Assembly: GCA_020638365.1 (NCBI GenBank)
Contig: JACKIQ010000001.1
Span: 372,001-436,000, forward strand
Direction of reading: 5' to 3'
DNA: 64,000 bases
Source: Rhodospirillales bacterium
GTDB taxonomy: Bacteria; Pseudomonadota; Alphaproteobacteria; Micavibrionales; Micavibrionaceae
Part shown: positions 8,122 through 17,689 of the stretch, in pieces
Layout: each line of letters begins with the position of its first letter
How positions within the stretch are numbered: position 1 is the stretch's first letter
The notes under the pieces: generated by a model
Database searches by the model: none
What the model was told of the DNA's origin: nothing
What the model saw: only the letters and a program-made list of their open reading frames with translations
Made by a program: the position numbers and the translations under genes

Positions 8122-8850
8122 TTATCCTTCCTGAAGGTTGCTCAGCACCCGGCGCATCAGCGAGACCGTAATCCGGCTTTTCTCGGCCAGCGCCATACGA
8201 TCGGCCAGCGCCACGATTTCGCGCGCGGACGAGAAAGAGCGTTCCATACGCGGAAGGATGTAATGAATCACCTCTTCACCCACATTTTTTAACTGGCGAT
8301 CCGCGAACTGTTTTATCAAGAGCGAGGCCAGCAGCGCGTCGTCGGGCGGGCGGATCGTTGCGACCGGGGCAGCCCGAAAGCGTGAGGCGAGATCGGGGAT
8401 CGCAAAGTCCAGAGAGGATGGAGGGGTACGCATGGTAGTCAGCATGACTCGGCGTTCCTCACGGAGCAGGTTGTAAAGATGAAAAAGCGTCGTCTCCGCT
8501 TCACGGTCGCCTATCCACGGATCAAGGCCGTCGAGAATCAGCGCCGGTCCGGATTCAAAAAGGGCGTCTGCGCGTTCTTCTTTCAGTCTTTCGGGTTTAA
8601 TGAAAGCGGCATTCGAGCGCGCAGACCAGACGGCGCAGAGATGGGTTTTCCCGCTTGCGGCCGGGCCGTGAAGAGTGAGCATCGGTGCCGACCAGTCCGG
8701 CCAACGGTCTATCCAGCCAACGGCCGCTTCGTTACTCTGCCCTATCAGGAAGTCCTCACGCCCCATAGCGGGACGGAAAGCCAGGTCAAAAGGGATTTGT
8801 TTCGGCTTCCGGGTTTTTGAGTCTTCCTCCGCGCGTTTTGCCGTACTCAT
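8122..8850 (-). CDS. hdaA: DnaA-homologue Hda/HdaA, regulatory inactivator of replication initiation
   Basis: A 242-residue AAA+ ATPase like domain III of DnaA. In Caulobacter and E. coli such proteins act with the sliding clamp to stimulate DnaA-ATP hydrolysis. The Walker A motif is GPAASGKTHL (about residues 61-70), a Walker B-like strand is PALILDGLDPW, and a sensor-type arginine lies in LASRFRAAPVATI. The N-terminus IPFDLAFRPAMGREDFLIG resembles the HdaA start; no DNA-binding domain IV is present. The start codon overlaps the stop of the AI-2E transporter gene (ATGA), so the two are translationally coupled, a common alphaproteobacterial arrangement. Confidence 0.9.
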   Translation of the reverse strand: MSTAKRAEEDSKTRKPKQIPFDLAFRPAMGREDFLIGQSNEAAVGWIDRWPDWSAPMLTLHGPAASGKTHLCAVWSARSNAAFIKPERLKEERADALFESGPALILDGLDPWIGDREAETTLFHLYNLLREERRVMLTTMRTPPSSLDFAIPDLASRFRAAPVATIRPPDDALLASLLIKQFADRQLKNVGEEVIHYILPRMERSFSSAREIVALADRMALAEKSRITVSLMRRVLSNLQEG

Positions 8851-10025
8851 TTTTTTTCCGCAGCTTCATTTTTTGTTTTTCCGGCCGCCGTCTTTTTTGC
8901 CGTTCCGGTTTTCCTGGACGTTTTTCTTTTTGTTTCTCCAGACCCCCGTTCTGGTTCGAGGTCGTTATAATAGCGGCTGTCCTTATACTGTTCTAAAAGA
9001 TATCCGGAAACGACCCCTATCACAGCCGTAACCGGGACAGCCAGAAACATACCCAGAATTCCGAGAAGGCTTCCCCCCGCCATGAGAGCGAAAAAAATCC
9101 AGAGGGGGTGCAGACCTACGCTGTCGCCGACAAACTTGGGCGTGAGAACATTTCCCTCGATAACCTGCCCGCCGACAAAGATCGCTGCAATCAGCAAAAC
9201 GAAAGCAAAATTGGCGGTCTGAAACCAGGCGACTGCCAGACTTACGATCAGACCGACAGCGGATCCGACCATCGGTATTATGGACAAAAAGCCCGAGCCG
9301 AGACCGATCAGTGCACCATATTTCAGTCCGGCAAGAGTCAGGAGAAGGGCATAAGCGATTCCCAATGACAGGGCGACGGTAATCTGGCCGCGGACGAAAC
9401 CGGATATCTTGCCGTCGATTTCCGTTAAGAGCCTGTCGGCGACGTCTTTCGCATGACGGGGAATGAGGTCTTGTATCCACTGCGTGACAGACGGCCAGTC
9501 CTTCATGAGGAAATAGGCAACGACCGGCATGATGAAGAGGATGGACAGCGCATCCAAGACCGCCTGCCCGCCGGAGAGAAGGTTTTTTGCGATCACGTTG
9601 AGCGTTTGTACAGCCGGGCCGCCGCCGTTTCTTACAATGTTTTCCACCGCTTCGTCGTGCGTTACGCCCAGCGCGGCCTCGACTTTCTGGATGAGGGGGC
9701 GGAGCGTTTCTTCAAGGCCCCTAAGATAATCCGGGATGTTTTTTGCCAGTTCCGTTATCTCGCGCACCAGCACGGGAATGGTTACCAAAGCCAGAAGCGT
9801 CAGGACAATCATAAAAACGCCGACAATCATCAAGGATGCATAACGGCGCGATAGCCCTTCCTTGCCAAGCAGATTGACCAAAGGATTGAGCAGGTAGGCT
9901 ACGGCCGCCCCGAGCACAAAAGGCAGCAGGGCAGAACGCAGAACAAAAGCCACCAGAAGGAAGAAGACGGCAGCAGACGTCCAGAAAATCAGGTGCGTTG
10001 CGGGTTTTAGAGGCTTGTAGGCCAT
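8847..10025 (-). CDS. AI-2E family transporter (PerM-like permease)
   Basis: A 392-residue inner-membrane protein of the AI-2E transporter family. Around eight membrane segments are visible, beginning HLIFWTSAAVFFLLVAFVL, with the typical family stretches FVLGAAVAYLLNPLV, GQITVALSLGIAYALLLTLAGL and GNVLTPKFVGDSVGLHPLWIFFALMAGGSLLG. The C-terminal tail is unusually long, basic and lysine/threonine-rich (KRKTSRKTGTAKKTAAGKTK), presumably cytoplasmic. Despite the name, transport of autoinducer-2 is not established for most members. It is upstream of and overlaps hdaA. Confidence 0.92.
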   Translation of the reverse strand: MAYKPLKPATHLIFWTSAAVFFLLVAFVLRSALLPFVLGAAVAYLLNPLVNLLGKEGLSRRYASLMIVGVFMIVLTLLALVTIPVLVREITELAKNIPDYLRGLEETLRPLIQKVEAALGVTHDEAVENIVRNGGGPAVQTLNVIAKNLLSGGQAVLDALSILFIMPVVAYFLMKDWPSVTQWIQDLIPRHAKDVADRLLTEIDGKISGFVRGQITVALSLGIAYALLLTLAGLKYGALIGLGSGFLSIIPMVGSAVGLIVSLAVAWFQTANFAFVLLIAAIFVGGQVIEGNVLTPKFVGDSVGLHPLWIFFALMAGGSLLGILGMFLAVPVTAVIGVVSGYLLEQYKDSRYYNDLEPERGSGETKRKTSRKTGTAKKTAAGKTKNEAAEKK

Positions 10026-10099
10026 ATTTCCTGTGTCTGTTGCGGTTGCCCGAAGAAGAGTAACGATCCTAACACTTTGTCCGGTGAACGGATAAAGCG

Positions 10100-11416
10100 T
10101 CAGAAAGTATGAACATCCTGATTTTTCTGCTCAGAATCCTGCTGCCCGGATGCAGGCGGTCGATAGAAGCCCGACGACGCACCCGAACGCTCCGCAATTC
10201 CAAGATCGTAGATTTCCTTGACGGTCGTAGTGTTTCCAACTCCCGCGAAACGGACGGTTCCCGCATTCGCATAAGGTTGTCCCAGTTCAAGGCCCCGGCT
10301 TGCGAGAGCATTACTCAGGAGCGCGGCATCGCCGGCAAAGGCAAAACGAACGAACGCTTCGTGCGGCTTTAGAGATAGAACCGACATCTGGGTCAGCCCC
10401 TTCGTGTTCATTATGCCCTGCTGAATGCGGATCCACTGGCTTATTGAACGAAGGGGTATGTGAACGATATACATACGGGCCGGACCAGATGTGTGGGTCA
10501 GTGTTCCGGCCTTCCAGTCCTGATTCAGAGCCGCGTACGCTGTCGATACCGCGCGGGCGAAAAACTGCCTGCGGTTTTCGCCCGGTGACGGGCTTAAGGC
10601 CACTTCCTTGACGGCCTCGGCCTTGCGGCGGTCGGTGCGGTAAAATGTGAGGGTCAGAGCGCCCGAAGCGGAGGCGTTATCACTGCTCAAAGATGCCAGA
10701 CGGTCGTCCGCCGTCGCCACTATGATGACCGCTTCTCCGGCCCCATAACGCGTTACCATGCGGCCCAGTCCCGCGGGGTTGAAGCCAACGCCGTTTGTTT
10801 CTCCCAGATCTGCGACGTCCATCAAGTCACCTATGGGCACCTCCACAGGCAGCGAACCTGCCCGCAGGTCCCTGCCCCATGCCTGCATCCAAAGATTGGT
10901 GTCCTGCCAGACCTGCGTGGCGGACCCGACCTGGTAATAAGGTAGAATCAGAAGCGGTTTTGAGGGCAGTGCAGACACCTGATTTCCACCGTCGTCACCG
11001 GACGGGGATTGCACGAAACTGCCCGATCCCAAAGAAAAGTATTTCCTTACCGCGTTTTCCCGGAAACGGACTGTATACGTCCCTATATAGCGCACGGCGG
11101 AAATTTTTTCGTTCGTCACCTCGTAATCCTTGATCAGGGAGGCAATCGTGATCGGGTCGGGGGTCCGGTAGCCGCTGATTTTCCCCTGCTCGACCAGACG
11201 GTCGGCCAGAACCTTGAACGCCTTAAGTTGCGCCTCCTGAAACGCCTTGTCCTGCGCCGCAACTGAATTTTCCGCGGTCACGTCAACCGTCACGTCGGTA
11301 ACGGTGAACGGCGATTCCTGCGCACGGGCCGGCGCAACCGCCACCAGCAGAACCATAAGGAAAAAAACGCCGGCTATTGCGCTCTTGCAGTATGAAGCCT
11401 GATAGGATATGCCCAT
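10100..11416 (-). CDS. DUF2066 domain-containing secreted protein
   Basis: The 438-residue protein has a Sec signal peptide (core IAGVFFLMVLLVAVAP, cleavage after ARA) and matches the DUF2066 pattern: FTVTDVTVDVTAENSVAAQDKA at the mature N-terminus, then LKAFKVLADRLVEQGK. The ATG at 11416 is preferred; the frame stays open to 11485, but those extra residues are not signal-like. The C-terminal half repeats beta-alpha units and ends in a low-complexity tail (PPASGQQDSEQKNQ). Its role is unknown. The gene is divergent from purM and upstream of the AI-2E/hda pair, as in other alphaproteobacteria. Confidence 0.85.
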   Translation of the reverse strand: MGISYQASYCKSAIAGVFFLMVLLVAVAPARAQESPFTVTDVTVDVTAENSVAAQDKAFQEAQLKAFKVLADRLVEQGKISGYRTPDPITIASLIKDYEVTNEKISAVRYIGTYTVRFRENAVRKYFSLGSGSFVQSPSGDDGGNQVSALPSKPLLILPYYQVGSATQVWQDTNLWMQAWGRDLRAGSLPVEVPIGDLMDVADLGETNGVGFNPAGLGRMVTRYGAGEAVIIVATADDRLASLSSDNASASGALTLTFYRTDRRKAEAVKEVALSPSPGENRRQFFARAVSTAYAALNQDWKAGTLTHTSGPARMYIVHIPLRSISQWIRIQQGIMNTKGLTQMSVLSLKPHEAFVRFAFAGDAALLSNALASRGLELGQPYANAGTVRFAGVGNTTTVKEIYDLGIAERSGASSGFYRPPASGQQDSEQKNQDVHTF

Positions 11417-11511
11417 AATCACATTAATCCGCGTAAAATTTATGCTTTGAATAGTTTTATAACGATACGCGGTTGCACACAACATGTATTGGACAAGATG
11501 GTGCGAAGATC

Positions 11512-12612
11512 ATGAGCGAACCAAACCAAAACAGCGCCTACAAGGAGGCCGGAGTCGATATCGACGCGGCGGCCGGGCTGGTCGAAAAAATCAAAACCCA
11601 TGTCGGAAAAACGAACCGCACCGGGGTGATGTCCTCCATCGGCGGTTTCGGAGCTCTTTTTGACCTCAAGGCCGCCGGGTATAACGATCCTGTTCTTGTT
11701 TCCTCAACGGACGGGGTCGGGACGAAGATCAAAATCGCCATTGAGAGCGACCGCCACGATACGATCGGGATCGACCTTGTGGCCATGTGCGTGAACGACC
11801 TTGTGGTTCAGGGGGCGGAACCCCTGTTTTTCCTTGATTATTTCGCGACCGGAAAACTCAGGAATGACGTGGCGGAGCTGGTCATTTCCGGTGTCGCGGA
11901 GGGCTGCGCACAGTCCGGTTGCGCCCTGATCGGCGGAGAGACGGCGGAAATGCCGGGCCTATACGCGCCGGGCGACTACGATCTGGCAGGGTTTGCGGTT
12001 GGCGCGGCGGATCGGAACAGGATTATCGGCGGTGAAAAAATCAAAGAGTGTGACATTGTTCTGGGACTGGCGGCCAGCGGCGTTCATTCCAACGGGTACT
12101 CGCTAGTCCGCAAGATCGTGAAGGATAACGGGCTGACTTATGATTCCCCTGCGCCTTTTACGGATTCGCACGGGAGCCGTACTCTTGCCGATGCCCTGCT
12201 CGTGCCCACGCGCCTGTATGTCAAGCCGCTTCTTTCCGCACTGAAAATCAGCGATTCTGAGGGAAATCCTACTGTACGAGGGCTGGCGCATATTACGGGC
12301 GGCGGTTTGAGCGAAAATATTCCGCGCGTGCTTCCCGAGGGCCTTATGGTCAGGCTGGATGCCGCGAAGTGGCCCCTGCTGCCGGTCTTTAGCTGGCTTA
12401 AGAGCGCTGGTAAACTAGACAACGCGGACATGGCGCGGACCCTGAATTGCGGGATCGGGATGGTTGCGGTCTGCGCGGCAGAGGCCTCGGATGACATTGC
12501 CCGGTGCCTGCGCGAAGCCGGAGAGACGGTTTATACTATCGGCTCCGTTGCTCCCCTTCGGGCGGGTGAGGATCCCGTTCAAATCGCTAATATGGATACG
12601 GAATGGGCGTAG
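11512..12612 (+). CDS. purM: phosphoribosylformylglycinamidine cyclo-ligase
   Basis: AIR synthase, which closes the imidazole ring in step five of purine synthesis using ATP. 366 residues from the ATG at 11512. Diagnostic stretches are YKEAGVDIDAAAGLVEKIK, SSIGGFGALFDL, VSSTDGVGTKIKIA, IGIDLVAMCVNDLVVQGAEPLFFLDYFA, GGETAEMPGLY and HITGGGLSENIPR. The last codons overlap the purN start by 10 nt, so the two are co-translated. Confidence 0.98.
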   Translation: MSEPNQNSAYKEAGVDIDAAAGLVEKIKTHVGKTNRTGVMSSIGGFGALFDLKAAGYNDPVLVSSTDGVGTKIKIAIESDRHDTIGIDLVAMCVNDLVVQGAEPLFFLDYFATGKLRNDVAELVISGVAEGCAQSGCALIGGETAEMPGLYAPGDYDLAGFAVGAADRNRIIGGEKIKECDIVLGLAASGVHSNGYSLVRKIVKDNGLTYDSPAPFTDSHGSRTLADALLVPTRLYVKPLLSALKISDSEGNPTVRGLAHITGGGLSENIPRVLPEGLMVRLDAAKWPLLPVFSWLKSAGKLDNADMARTLNCGIGMVAVCAAEASDDIARCLREAGETVYTIGSVAPLRAGEDPVQIANMDTEWA

Positions 12613-13190
12613 ATAAACTCAAGCTCGCGGTCCTGATTTCCGGGCGGGGCAGCAATCTGCAGGCTCTTATTGATGCCTGCAAAGACCCTTTGTTCCCAGC
12701 CGAAATCGTTCTGGTTCTCAGTAACCGCCCGCAAGCGCAAGGGCTGGATTACGCAAGAGCGGCAGGGTTACCCGTTCTCACGGTCGATCACAAGAACTAT
12801 CCGGACCGGGAAAGCTTCGATGACGCCGTACATGATGAAATCGTCAAAAACGGGGCTGATCTGGTGGCGCTGGCCGGTTTCATGCGTATCCTGACCCCTG
12901 GATTTGTCAATAAATGGCCTAGACGGATGATCAATATCCATCCTTCCCTCCTTCCTGATTACAAAGGGCTGGATACCCATTCACGGGCGCTGGCCGACGG
13001 GAAGAAAGAGGCCGGCTGCACGGTTCATTATGTCGTACCGGAGATGGACAGCGGACCGATTATCGTGCAAAAGCGCGTGCCCATTCTGGAGGGGGACACG
13101 CCCGAGATACTGGCCGAGCGTGTGCTGGAGCAGGAGCATATCGCTTATCCCGAAGCGGTTCGTATCGTCACAGACGAATTATCGGGATGA
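12603..13190 (+). CDS. purN: phosphoribosylglycinamide formyltransferase
   Basis: GAR transformylase, which transfers a formyl group from 10-formyl-THF in step three of purine synthesis. 195 residues. Seen: LAVLISGRGSNLQALIDAC at the N-terminus, the catalytic strand GFMRILTPGFVNKW, MINIHPSLLPDYKGLDTH with the catalytic histidine, and the aspartate in VVPEMDSGPIIVQK. Overlaps purM. Confidence 0.98.
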   Translation: MGVDKLKLAVLISGRGSNLQALIDACKDPLFPAEIVLVLSNRPQAQGLDYARAAGLPVLTVDHKNYPDRESFDDAVHDEIVKNGADLVALAGFMRILTPGFVNKWPRRMINIHPSLLPDYKGLDTHSRALADGKKEAGCTVHYVVPEMDSGPIIVQKRVPILEGDTPEILAERVLEQEHIAYPEAVRIVTDELSG

Positions 13191-13264
13191 TTTCCGCCTA
13201 AAGGCTTGATAGCAACGCATGTTTGCGTTTATTTATAATGGGATATTTTTCAAGGAGTCAGATC

Positions 13265-13423
13265 ATGGGCGATCATGGACATCAGGCGGCAGAGGCAGAC
13301 CCCAAGGCTTTGAAAGACGCGCTGGGCATGTGGGCCGCTTTCACCAAAGGCGGAAAATATTCCGCAATAGCTACGGCCGTTATCCTGATTTTTCTGGCCC
13401 TGACGTTTGTTGATTTTTCATAA
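13265..13423 (+). CDS. aa3-type cytochrome c oxidase subunit IV (small)
   Basis: A 52-residue protein from the ATG at 13265, chosen because AAGGAG lies at 13251-13256. It has a short soluble N-terminus (MGDHGHQAAEADPKALKDAL), the conserved WAAFTKGGKYS and a single membrane helix (AIATAVILIFLALTFV). Size and pattern fit the alphaproteobacterial family of tiny subunit IV proteins attached to aa3 oxidase. The catalytic subunits are not in this window, so it is an orphan. Confidence 0.8.
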   Translation: MGDHGHQAAEADPKALKDALGMWAAFTKGGKYSAIATAVILIFLALTFVDFS

Positions 13424-13559
13424 TATACAGGCGCATTTCTTGCCGGCGTCTTTTCCTAAAGCAAACCTTAACCATTTTCATGCACTCTTCAGTATGTAGA
13501 ATTTTGTTCTGCGTATTCTTTTTCTGCGTATTTCGGGGCATTAATTTCATATCGGGAAA

Positions 13560-16500
13560 ATGAATACCGTTAAGGCCATATTGTCTCACATGACGCGTGA
13601 GGATCCTTTGAACTTCCGTCTCAGCCTGATGGCGGCAAAGTTCCTTGTCCTTTTCCTGATTTTTTTCTTTCCCAACCACGGCCATGCAGCAGCTCCGAAA
13701 ACATCCGGGGCCTTGCTCACCAACACTACGCAAATACTCTATATCGGACCTCACGGCTACCTTACGCCTGATCCCGAGGGCAAGGTCAGCCTCGTCACAC
13801 TATCCGAAAGCTTTCAGCATAAAGGTCTTAAGGGTCAAAAGCTGGCTAGCGACCTTGTAAGTCTGCCGCTTTCCGGGGAGGCCGCCTGGATCGTTTTTGA
13901 AATCTACAACGACACCGAAACCGAAGGCTGGATTCTTGATTTTGGCGACGTAAAAAGCGGACGTTTAGGCCATGCAGGAGATCTGGCTATCGTCAACGTG
14001 ACGACGAACAAAGTTTTTACGGTTTCGTCCAACCTGACGATTTCCGGCCTACCGCCGGTTGTGAATATTCCCATGCCCCAAGATGCCTTTCTTGGTATCT
14101 CCGTGCCCGTAGACCTTAAGCCCAAAAGTCAGAATCTTCTGGCTCTTCATGTCAAGCTCGATAAAGGGCTTGGCATGAGTATCGCACCTCGTCTTCTTTC
14201 CGAAAAATACTTCATGTCGTCGCTGCTGTCCGGCGATCCCGGAACGATTCTCGGAGGTTTGTTTTTTGTTGTTGTCATGGCGATTTTCACGACATTCCTC
14301 TATATCTCACGCAAAGTTTCGTATTTGTATCTCCTCGGGTACTTTGCCTTGTCCTGCGGTCTATTTTTTGGCCTTAACCAGTTTTTTGTTTCCTCGGCTT
14401 TCATTCAAGGGCCTTACATCGTCGCACTCTATGTGCTTTCCATTTTTTCGGCTCTTCTTCATACGCGCTCCCACCTGCGCATACGTCATTATGATCATCC
14501 AACAGAAAACGCTATTCTCGTGGTTCTCGGCCTTTTTGCAGCTGCGGGCGCATCGGCCTATATTTTTGCGCTTCACGACATGACGGGTTATGCTTTCTTT
14601 TCCGCTGCGGCCGGACTTGCCTTTGTCGGAATTATCGTAATCAGTCTTTTTCTGGACGATACGATGCCGGCCGTTACCCGTATATTCAGCGCGGGGTGGC
14701 TGGTTCATCTTCTGGCCTTTTCCCTTCTGAGCCTGGGCGTTGTAAACGTTATCGAGTTGAACAAATTTATCGTTCTGACCTTCTGGCTTTCGTTCATTCC
14801 CCAATCCGGGCTTTTTGTTCTTGGAAGCGTTCGAAGCCTTAAGTACGCCGAGGAGATGAAAGAGCAGGAAGACCAGCGCCGCAAACATAACGAGCAGATC
14901 CGCGTACGCCTTCAAAAATCGAAAGAAGCGGCGGACCAGGCGCGCCTGTTGCGCGTTATCGAACGCGAGCGGGAGTTGATGAGCGAATTGCGAGAGAGGG
15001 AAGTTCAACGCGCTGAAGAAATGCGTTTTGCCAAGGATGAAGCTGATCGCGCCAACATGGCCAAGTCCGCATTTCTGGCCGTCGTCAGCCACGAGATCCG
15101 GACACCCATGACCGGCATCATGGGCATGGTTCAGTTGCTTCAAGATACCAACATGAACAGAGTTCAGAGCGATTATGTCGATACGATCAAGAAATCCGGC
15201 CAGACCATGATGACACTGCTGAACGATATTCTTGACTTTGAAAAAATCGAACGCGGAAGCATGGATATCGAAGAAGTCCAGTTCGACCTGCCCCGTCTGG
15301 CGCAGGATATCGTGACTCTCATGTCCGGACATGCGGCTCAAAAGAACCTGTTCCTTAAACTTGAGACAAACCCCGACCTTCCCCATATTGTCTGGGGCGA
15401 TCCCACTCGAATACGTCAGATCCTTCTTAATCTTGTGAATAACGGGCTTAAATTTACCCATGAAGGCGGCGTGATTATAAGGCTCAGCGCACGCCGTGTG
15501 GAAAAAGGCGAAGGGCATCCCGAGGGGACAACTCTCATACTGTTTTCCGTCGCAGATACAGGTATCGGCATTTCCAAAGAAGCCCAACTCAAGCTCTTTA
15601 CGCCGTTTACGCAGGCGGAAGCCAGCATTACGAGACAATACGGCGGAACCGGCCTTGGGTTGGCCATTTCCGATAAACTCGTTGATGCCATGGGCGGAAA
15701 AATCCGCGTAAAAAGTGAAGTCGGCAATGGTACGGAGTTTTATTTCGAGCTTCCCATGGATATCGAAAGCGAAGAAACTGAAGGGCTGCCGGAACCTGAG
15801 AACGACGAAGTCTTTTCTATAGTTCCCATGAAAATCCTTGTCGTCGAGGATAATGAAATGAACAGAAAAGTTCTTCAGGGACTTCTCTCCAAGTACGACC
15901 ACGATGTTTTGATGGCTGCAAACGGGTTTGAAGCTCTTGAACAATGCGAGAAAGAGCATCCGGAACTCATCTTTATGGACATCCAGATGGGCGGGATGAA
16001 CGGGCTGGAAGCCGCGCGAAAAATCCGGACCAATCCTGTTGAAAGTGTTTCCCGTATTCCTATTATCGCGCTGACAGGGAACGTTCTTCCCGAAGATATC
16101 GAAGCTATTTTCGAGGCGGAAATGAACGGCTTTTTAGCCAAACCGATTGATTCCCACAGGCTGAATGAAATAATTTTCAATGCTTCGAAGGGCCAGTTTG
16201 AGCGTCCCCTGCCTCCAAAGGCCACCGGTGACGCCTTTGCGAACCTGACCGGCAAGGATCTTGGATTTGAGTTGGACGAACGAGAAGTTTTTGAAGAACG
16301 TTCCGAAAGCTCCCTTCCTGTTTCAAGAATACCTAAGGATAAGGATGGCGATGAAGCAGGAGATTTTTCGTATGAAGCTTTCCGCCAGAGCCTTGAAGAC
16401 GATGACGAGGAGGAGATCAATCCACTTGACTACGGCGATGATATTTCCGCAAGCATCAGCGAAAGCAGTAAAAACAGGAAAAACGATCTTAGTTTCAATG

Positions 16501-17057
16501 ACGACGAAGAGTTAACCGAGATTCAAAAATTCCTTCTTTCACAGGGCGGGGGCGGAACAGGCCCTGCTGCAAAAACTTCCGCGAAAACCGATAAAAAGAA
16601 AGAAGACCCTCTTTTTAAAACCGACAAACGCGGACGCCGCGAACCCCCTGAGAGAAAAGATATGAGCAAAAAAACCCAAGCTTCCGTTTCGCCCACCAAG
16701 GTTGAAAAGACAGAAGAGTTTCTCGACCACGCTATGCTTGAGAACCTTGTCAGCACCCTTGGTAAAGATCAATTTGCAAAACTTCTCGAGGGCTTCCTTA
16801 GCAAGGCCGATGAAATCATCACTCAAATCGACTCGGTCCTGGAAAATGAAGACCTCGCCGGGCTGGCGGCGCGTTCACATGAACTCAAAGGGATGGCCGC
16901 GAATTTCGGGATGGCCGAAGTCAGCCGTCTTGCCGCCCTTTCAGAAAAGGCCTCAAAAACTTCGGACCAGAAGGGCGCGTTCAAAAATGCGGCGCTTCTG
17001 CGGGACGCCAATGAAAAGACGAAATCGGCCTTCACCGCATGGCTTGACCGCCTCTAA
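13560..17057 (+). CDS. hybrid sensor histidine kinase with receiver and HPt domains
   Basis: An 1165-residue one-protein phosphorelay. In order: signal peptide ending near HGHA; a periplasmic beta-sandwich (about 45-215) like 7TMR-DISM extracellular domains; seven membrane helices (about 225-430); a coiled coil (about 435-500); HisKA with SHEIRTPMTGIMG (His511); HATPase_c with the N box (NLVNNGLKFTHEGG), DTGIGI and GGTGLGLAIS; a receiver domain with phospho-acceptor Asp807 in FMDIQMGGMNG; a long acidic disordered linker; and an HPt domain with SHELKGMAANFG (His1107). The linker carries many DD/EE runs. The output partner is not encoded next to it. It stands alone between coxIV and the convergent ndk. 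Confidence 0.95.
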   Translation: MNTVKAILSHMTREDPLNFRLSLMAAKFLVLFLIFFFPNHGHAAAPKTSGALLTNTTQILYIGPHGYLTPDPEGKVSLVTLSESFQHKGLKGQKLASDLVSLPLSGEAAWIVFEIYNDTETEGWILDFGDVKSGRLGHAGDLAIVNVTTNKVFTVSSNLTISGLPPVVNIPMPQDAFLGISVPVDLKPKSQNLLALHVKLDKGLGMSIAPRLLSEKYFMSSLLSGDPGTILGGLFFVVVMAIFTTFLYISRKVSYLYLLGYFALSCGLFFGLNQFFVSSAFIQGPYIVALYVLSIFSALLHTRSHLRIRHYDHPTENAILVVLGLFAAAGASAYIFALHDMTGYAFFSAAAGLAFVGIIVISLFLDDTMPAVTRIFSAGWLVHLLAFSLLSLGVVNVIELNKFIVLTFWLSFIPQSGLFVLGSVRSLKYAEEMKEQEDQRRKHNEQIRVRLQKSKEAADQARLLRVIERERELMSELREREVQRAEEMRFAKDEADRANMAKSAFLAVVSHEIRTPMTGIMGMVQLLQDTNMNRVQSDYVDTIKKSGQTMMTLLNDILDFEKIERGSMDIEEVQFDLPRLAQDIVTLMSGHAAQKNLFLKLETNPDLPHIVWGDPTRIRQILLNLVNNGLKFTHEGGVIIRLSARRVEKGEGHPEGTTLILFSVADTGIGISKEAQLKLFTPFTQAEASITRQYGGTGLGLAISDKLVDAMGGKIRVKSEVGNGTEFYFELPMDIESEETEGLPEPENDEVFSIVPMKILVVEDNEMNRKVLQGLLSKYDHDVLMAANGFEALEQCEKEHPELIFMDIQMGGMNGLEAARKIRTNPVESVSRIPIIALTGNVLPEDIEAIFEAEMNGFLAKPIDSHRLNEIIFNASKGQFERPLPPKATGDAFANLTGKDLGFELDEREVFEERSESSLPVSRIPKDKDGDEAGDFSYEAFRQSLEDDDEEEINPLDYGDDISASISESSKNRKNDLSFNDDEELTEIQKFLLSQGGGGTGPAAKTSAKTDKKKEDPLFKTDKRGRREPPERKDMSKKTQASVSPTKVEKTEEFLDHAMLENLVSTLGKDQFAKLLEGFLSKADEIITQIDSVLENEDLAGLAARSHELKGMAANFGMAEVSRLAALSEKASKTSDQKGAFKNAALLRDANEKTKSAFTAWLDRL

Positions 17058-17074
17058 AATCCAGACGGGCCGGA

Positions 17075-17497
17075 TCAGCCGACGATTTCTTCGTCCTTGA
17101 AGAAAAAGGCTACTTCTTTCTTGGCATTTTCAAGCGTATCGGAACCGTGAACCGAATTTTCGCCGATATTCAGGGCGTATTTCTTGCGAACTGTCCCCTC
17201 CTTGGCATTATCAGGGTTTGTGTCGCCCATAATTTCGCGGTTTCTGGATACCGCGTTTTCACCTTCGAGAACCTGAACTACGACCGGAGCGGAACTCATG
17301 AATTCCGTCAATTCGGCGAAAAATCCCTTATCCTTATGAATTTCGTAGAATTTTTGCGCCTGTCCCAGCGTCATTTTAATGCGTTTTTGCCCGACGATCC
17401 GCAAGCCGCCCGCTTCGAACATCGCATTAATCGCCCCGGTCAGGTTCCTGTTGGTTGCATCGGGCTTAATAATCGACAAGGTACGCTCAACGGCCAT
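17075..17497 (-). CDS. ndk: nucleoside diphosphate kinase
   Basis: Transfers the gamma phosphate from NTPs to NDPs via a phosphohistidine. 140 residues, the canonical size. Motifs are ERTLSIIKPDATNRN, then the active-site stretch NSVHGSDTLENAKKEVAFFF with the catalytic histidine. The ATG at 17497 (MAVERTLS) is preferred over that at 17503 because AAAAGGA is 8 nt from it and only 2 nt from the other. A second, divergent NDK-like gene lies at 20011. Confidence 0.97.
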   Translation of the reverse strand: MAVERTLSIIKPDATNRNLTGAINAMFEAGGLRIVGQKRIKMTLGQAQKFYEIHKDKGFFAELTEFMSSAPVVVQVLEGENAVSRNREIMGDTNPDNAKEGTVRKKYALNIGENSVHGSDTLENAKKEVAFFFKDEEIVG

Positions 17498-17539
17498 TTT
17501 CATAGTCCTTTTCTCTGGTATTTACGAGATTTGCCTCTG

Positions 17540-17568
17540 TGTATAGCTATTTGTTCCTTTTCAGACAA
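17540..17568 (-). promoter_or_regulatory. sigma-70 type promoter for ndk
   Basis: On the minus strand TTGTCT (17568-17563) and TATACA (17545-17540) are 17 nt apart, about 40 nt upstream of the ndk start. Confidence 0.6.
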
Positions 17569-17616
17569 GAGAAGAGTTTAAGCCAGCATCGCGTATTTTC
17601 CTGTTAATCTATGTTC

Positions 17617-17646
17617 TTGCTTAAATAGTTCCGGTTTTGGTATAAT
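17617..17646 (+). promoter_or_regulatory. sigma-70 type promoter for the 17.7-19.2 kb cluster
   Basis: TTGCTT (17617-17622) and a perfect TATAAT (17641-17646) are separated by 18 nt. Transcription would start near 17653, about 35 nt before the first gene. Confidence 0.7.
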
Positions 17647-17689
17647 TCTTCGCAAAACATGATCAAATGAAATTTAGGGAATTTTGCGG

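Noticed and set aside
14361..15959. 532-codon open frame opposite the hybrid kinase
   Set aside because: The plus-strand protein has complete kinase motifs; the opposite frame is a codon-bias shadow.
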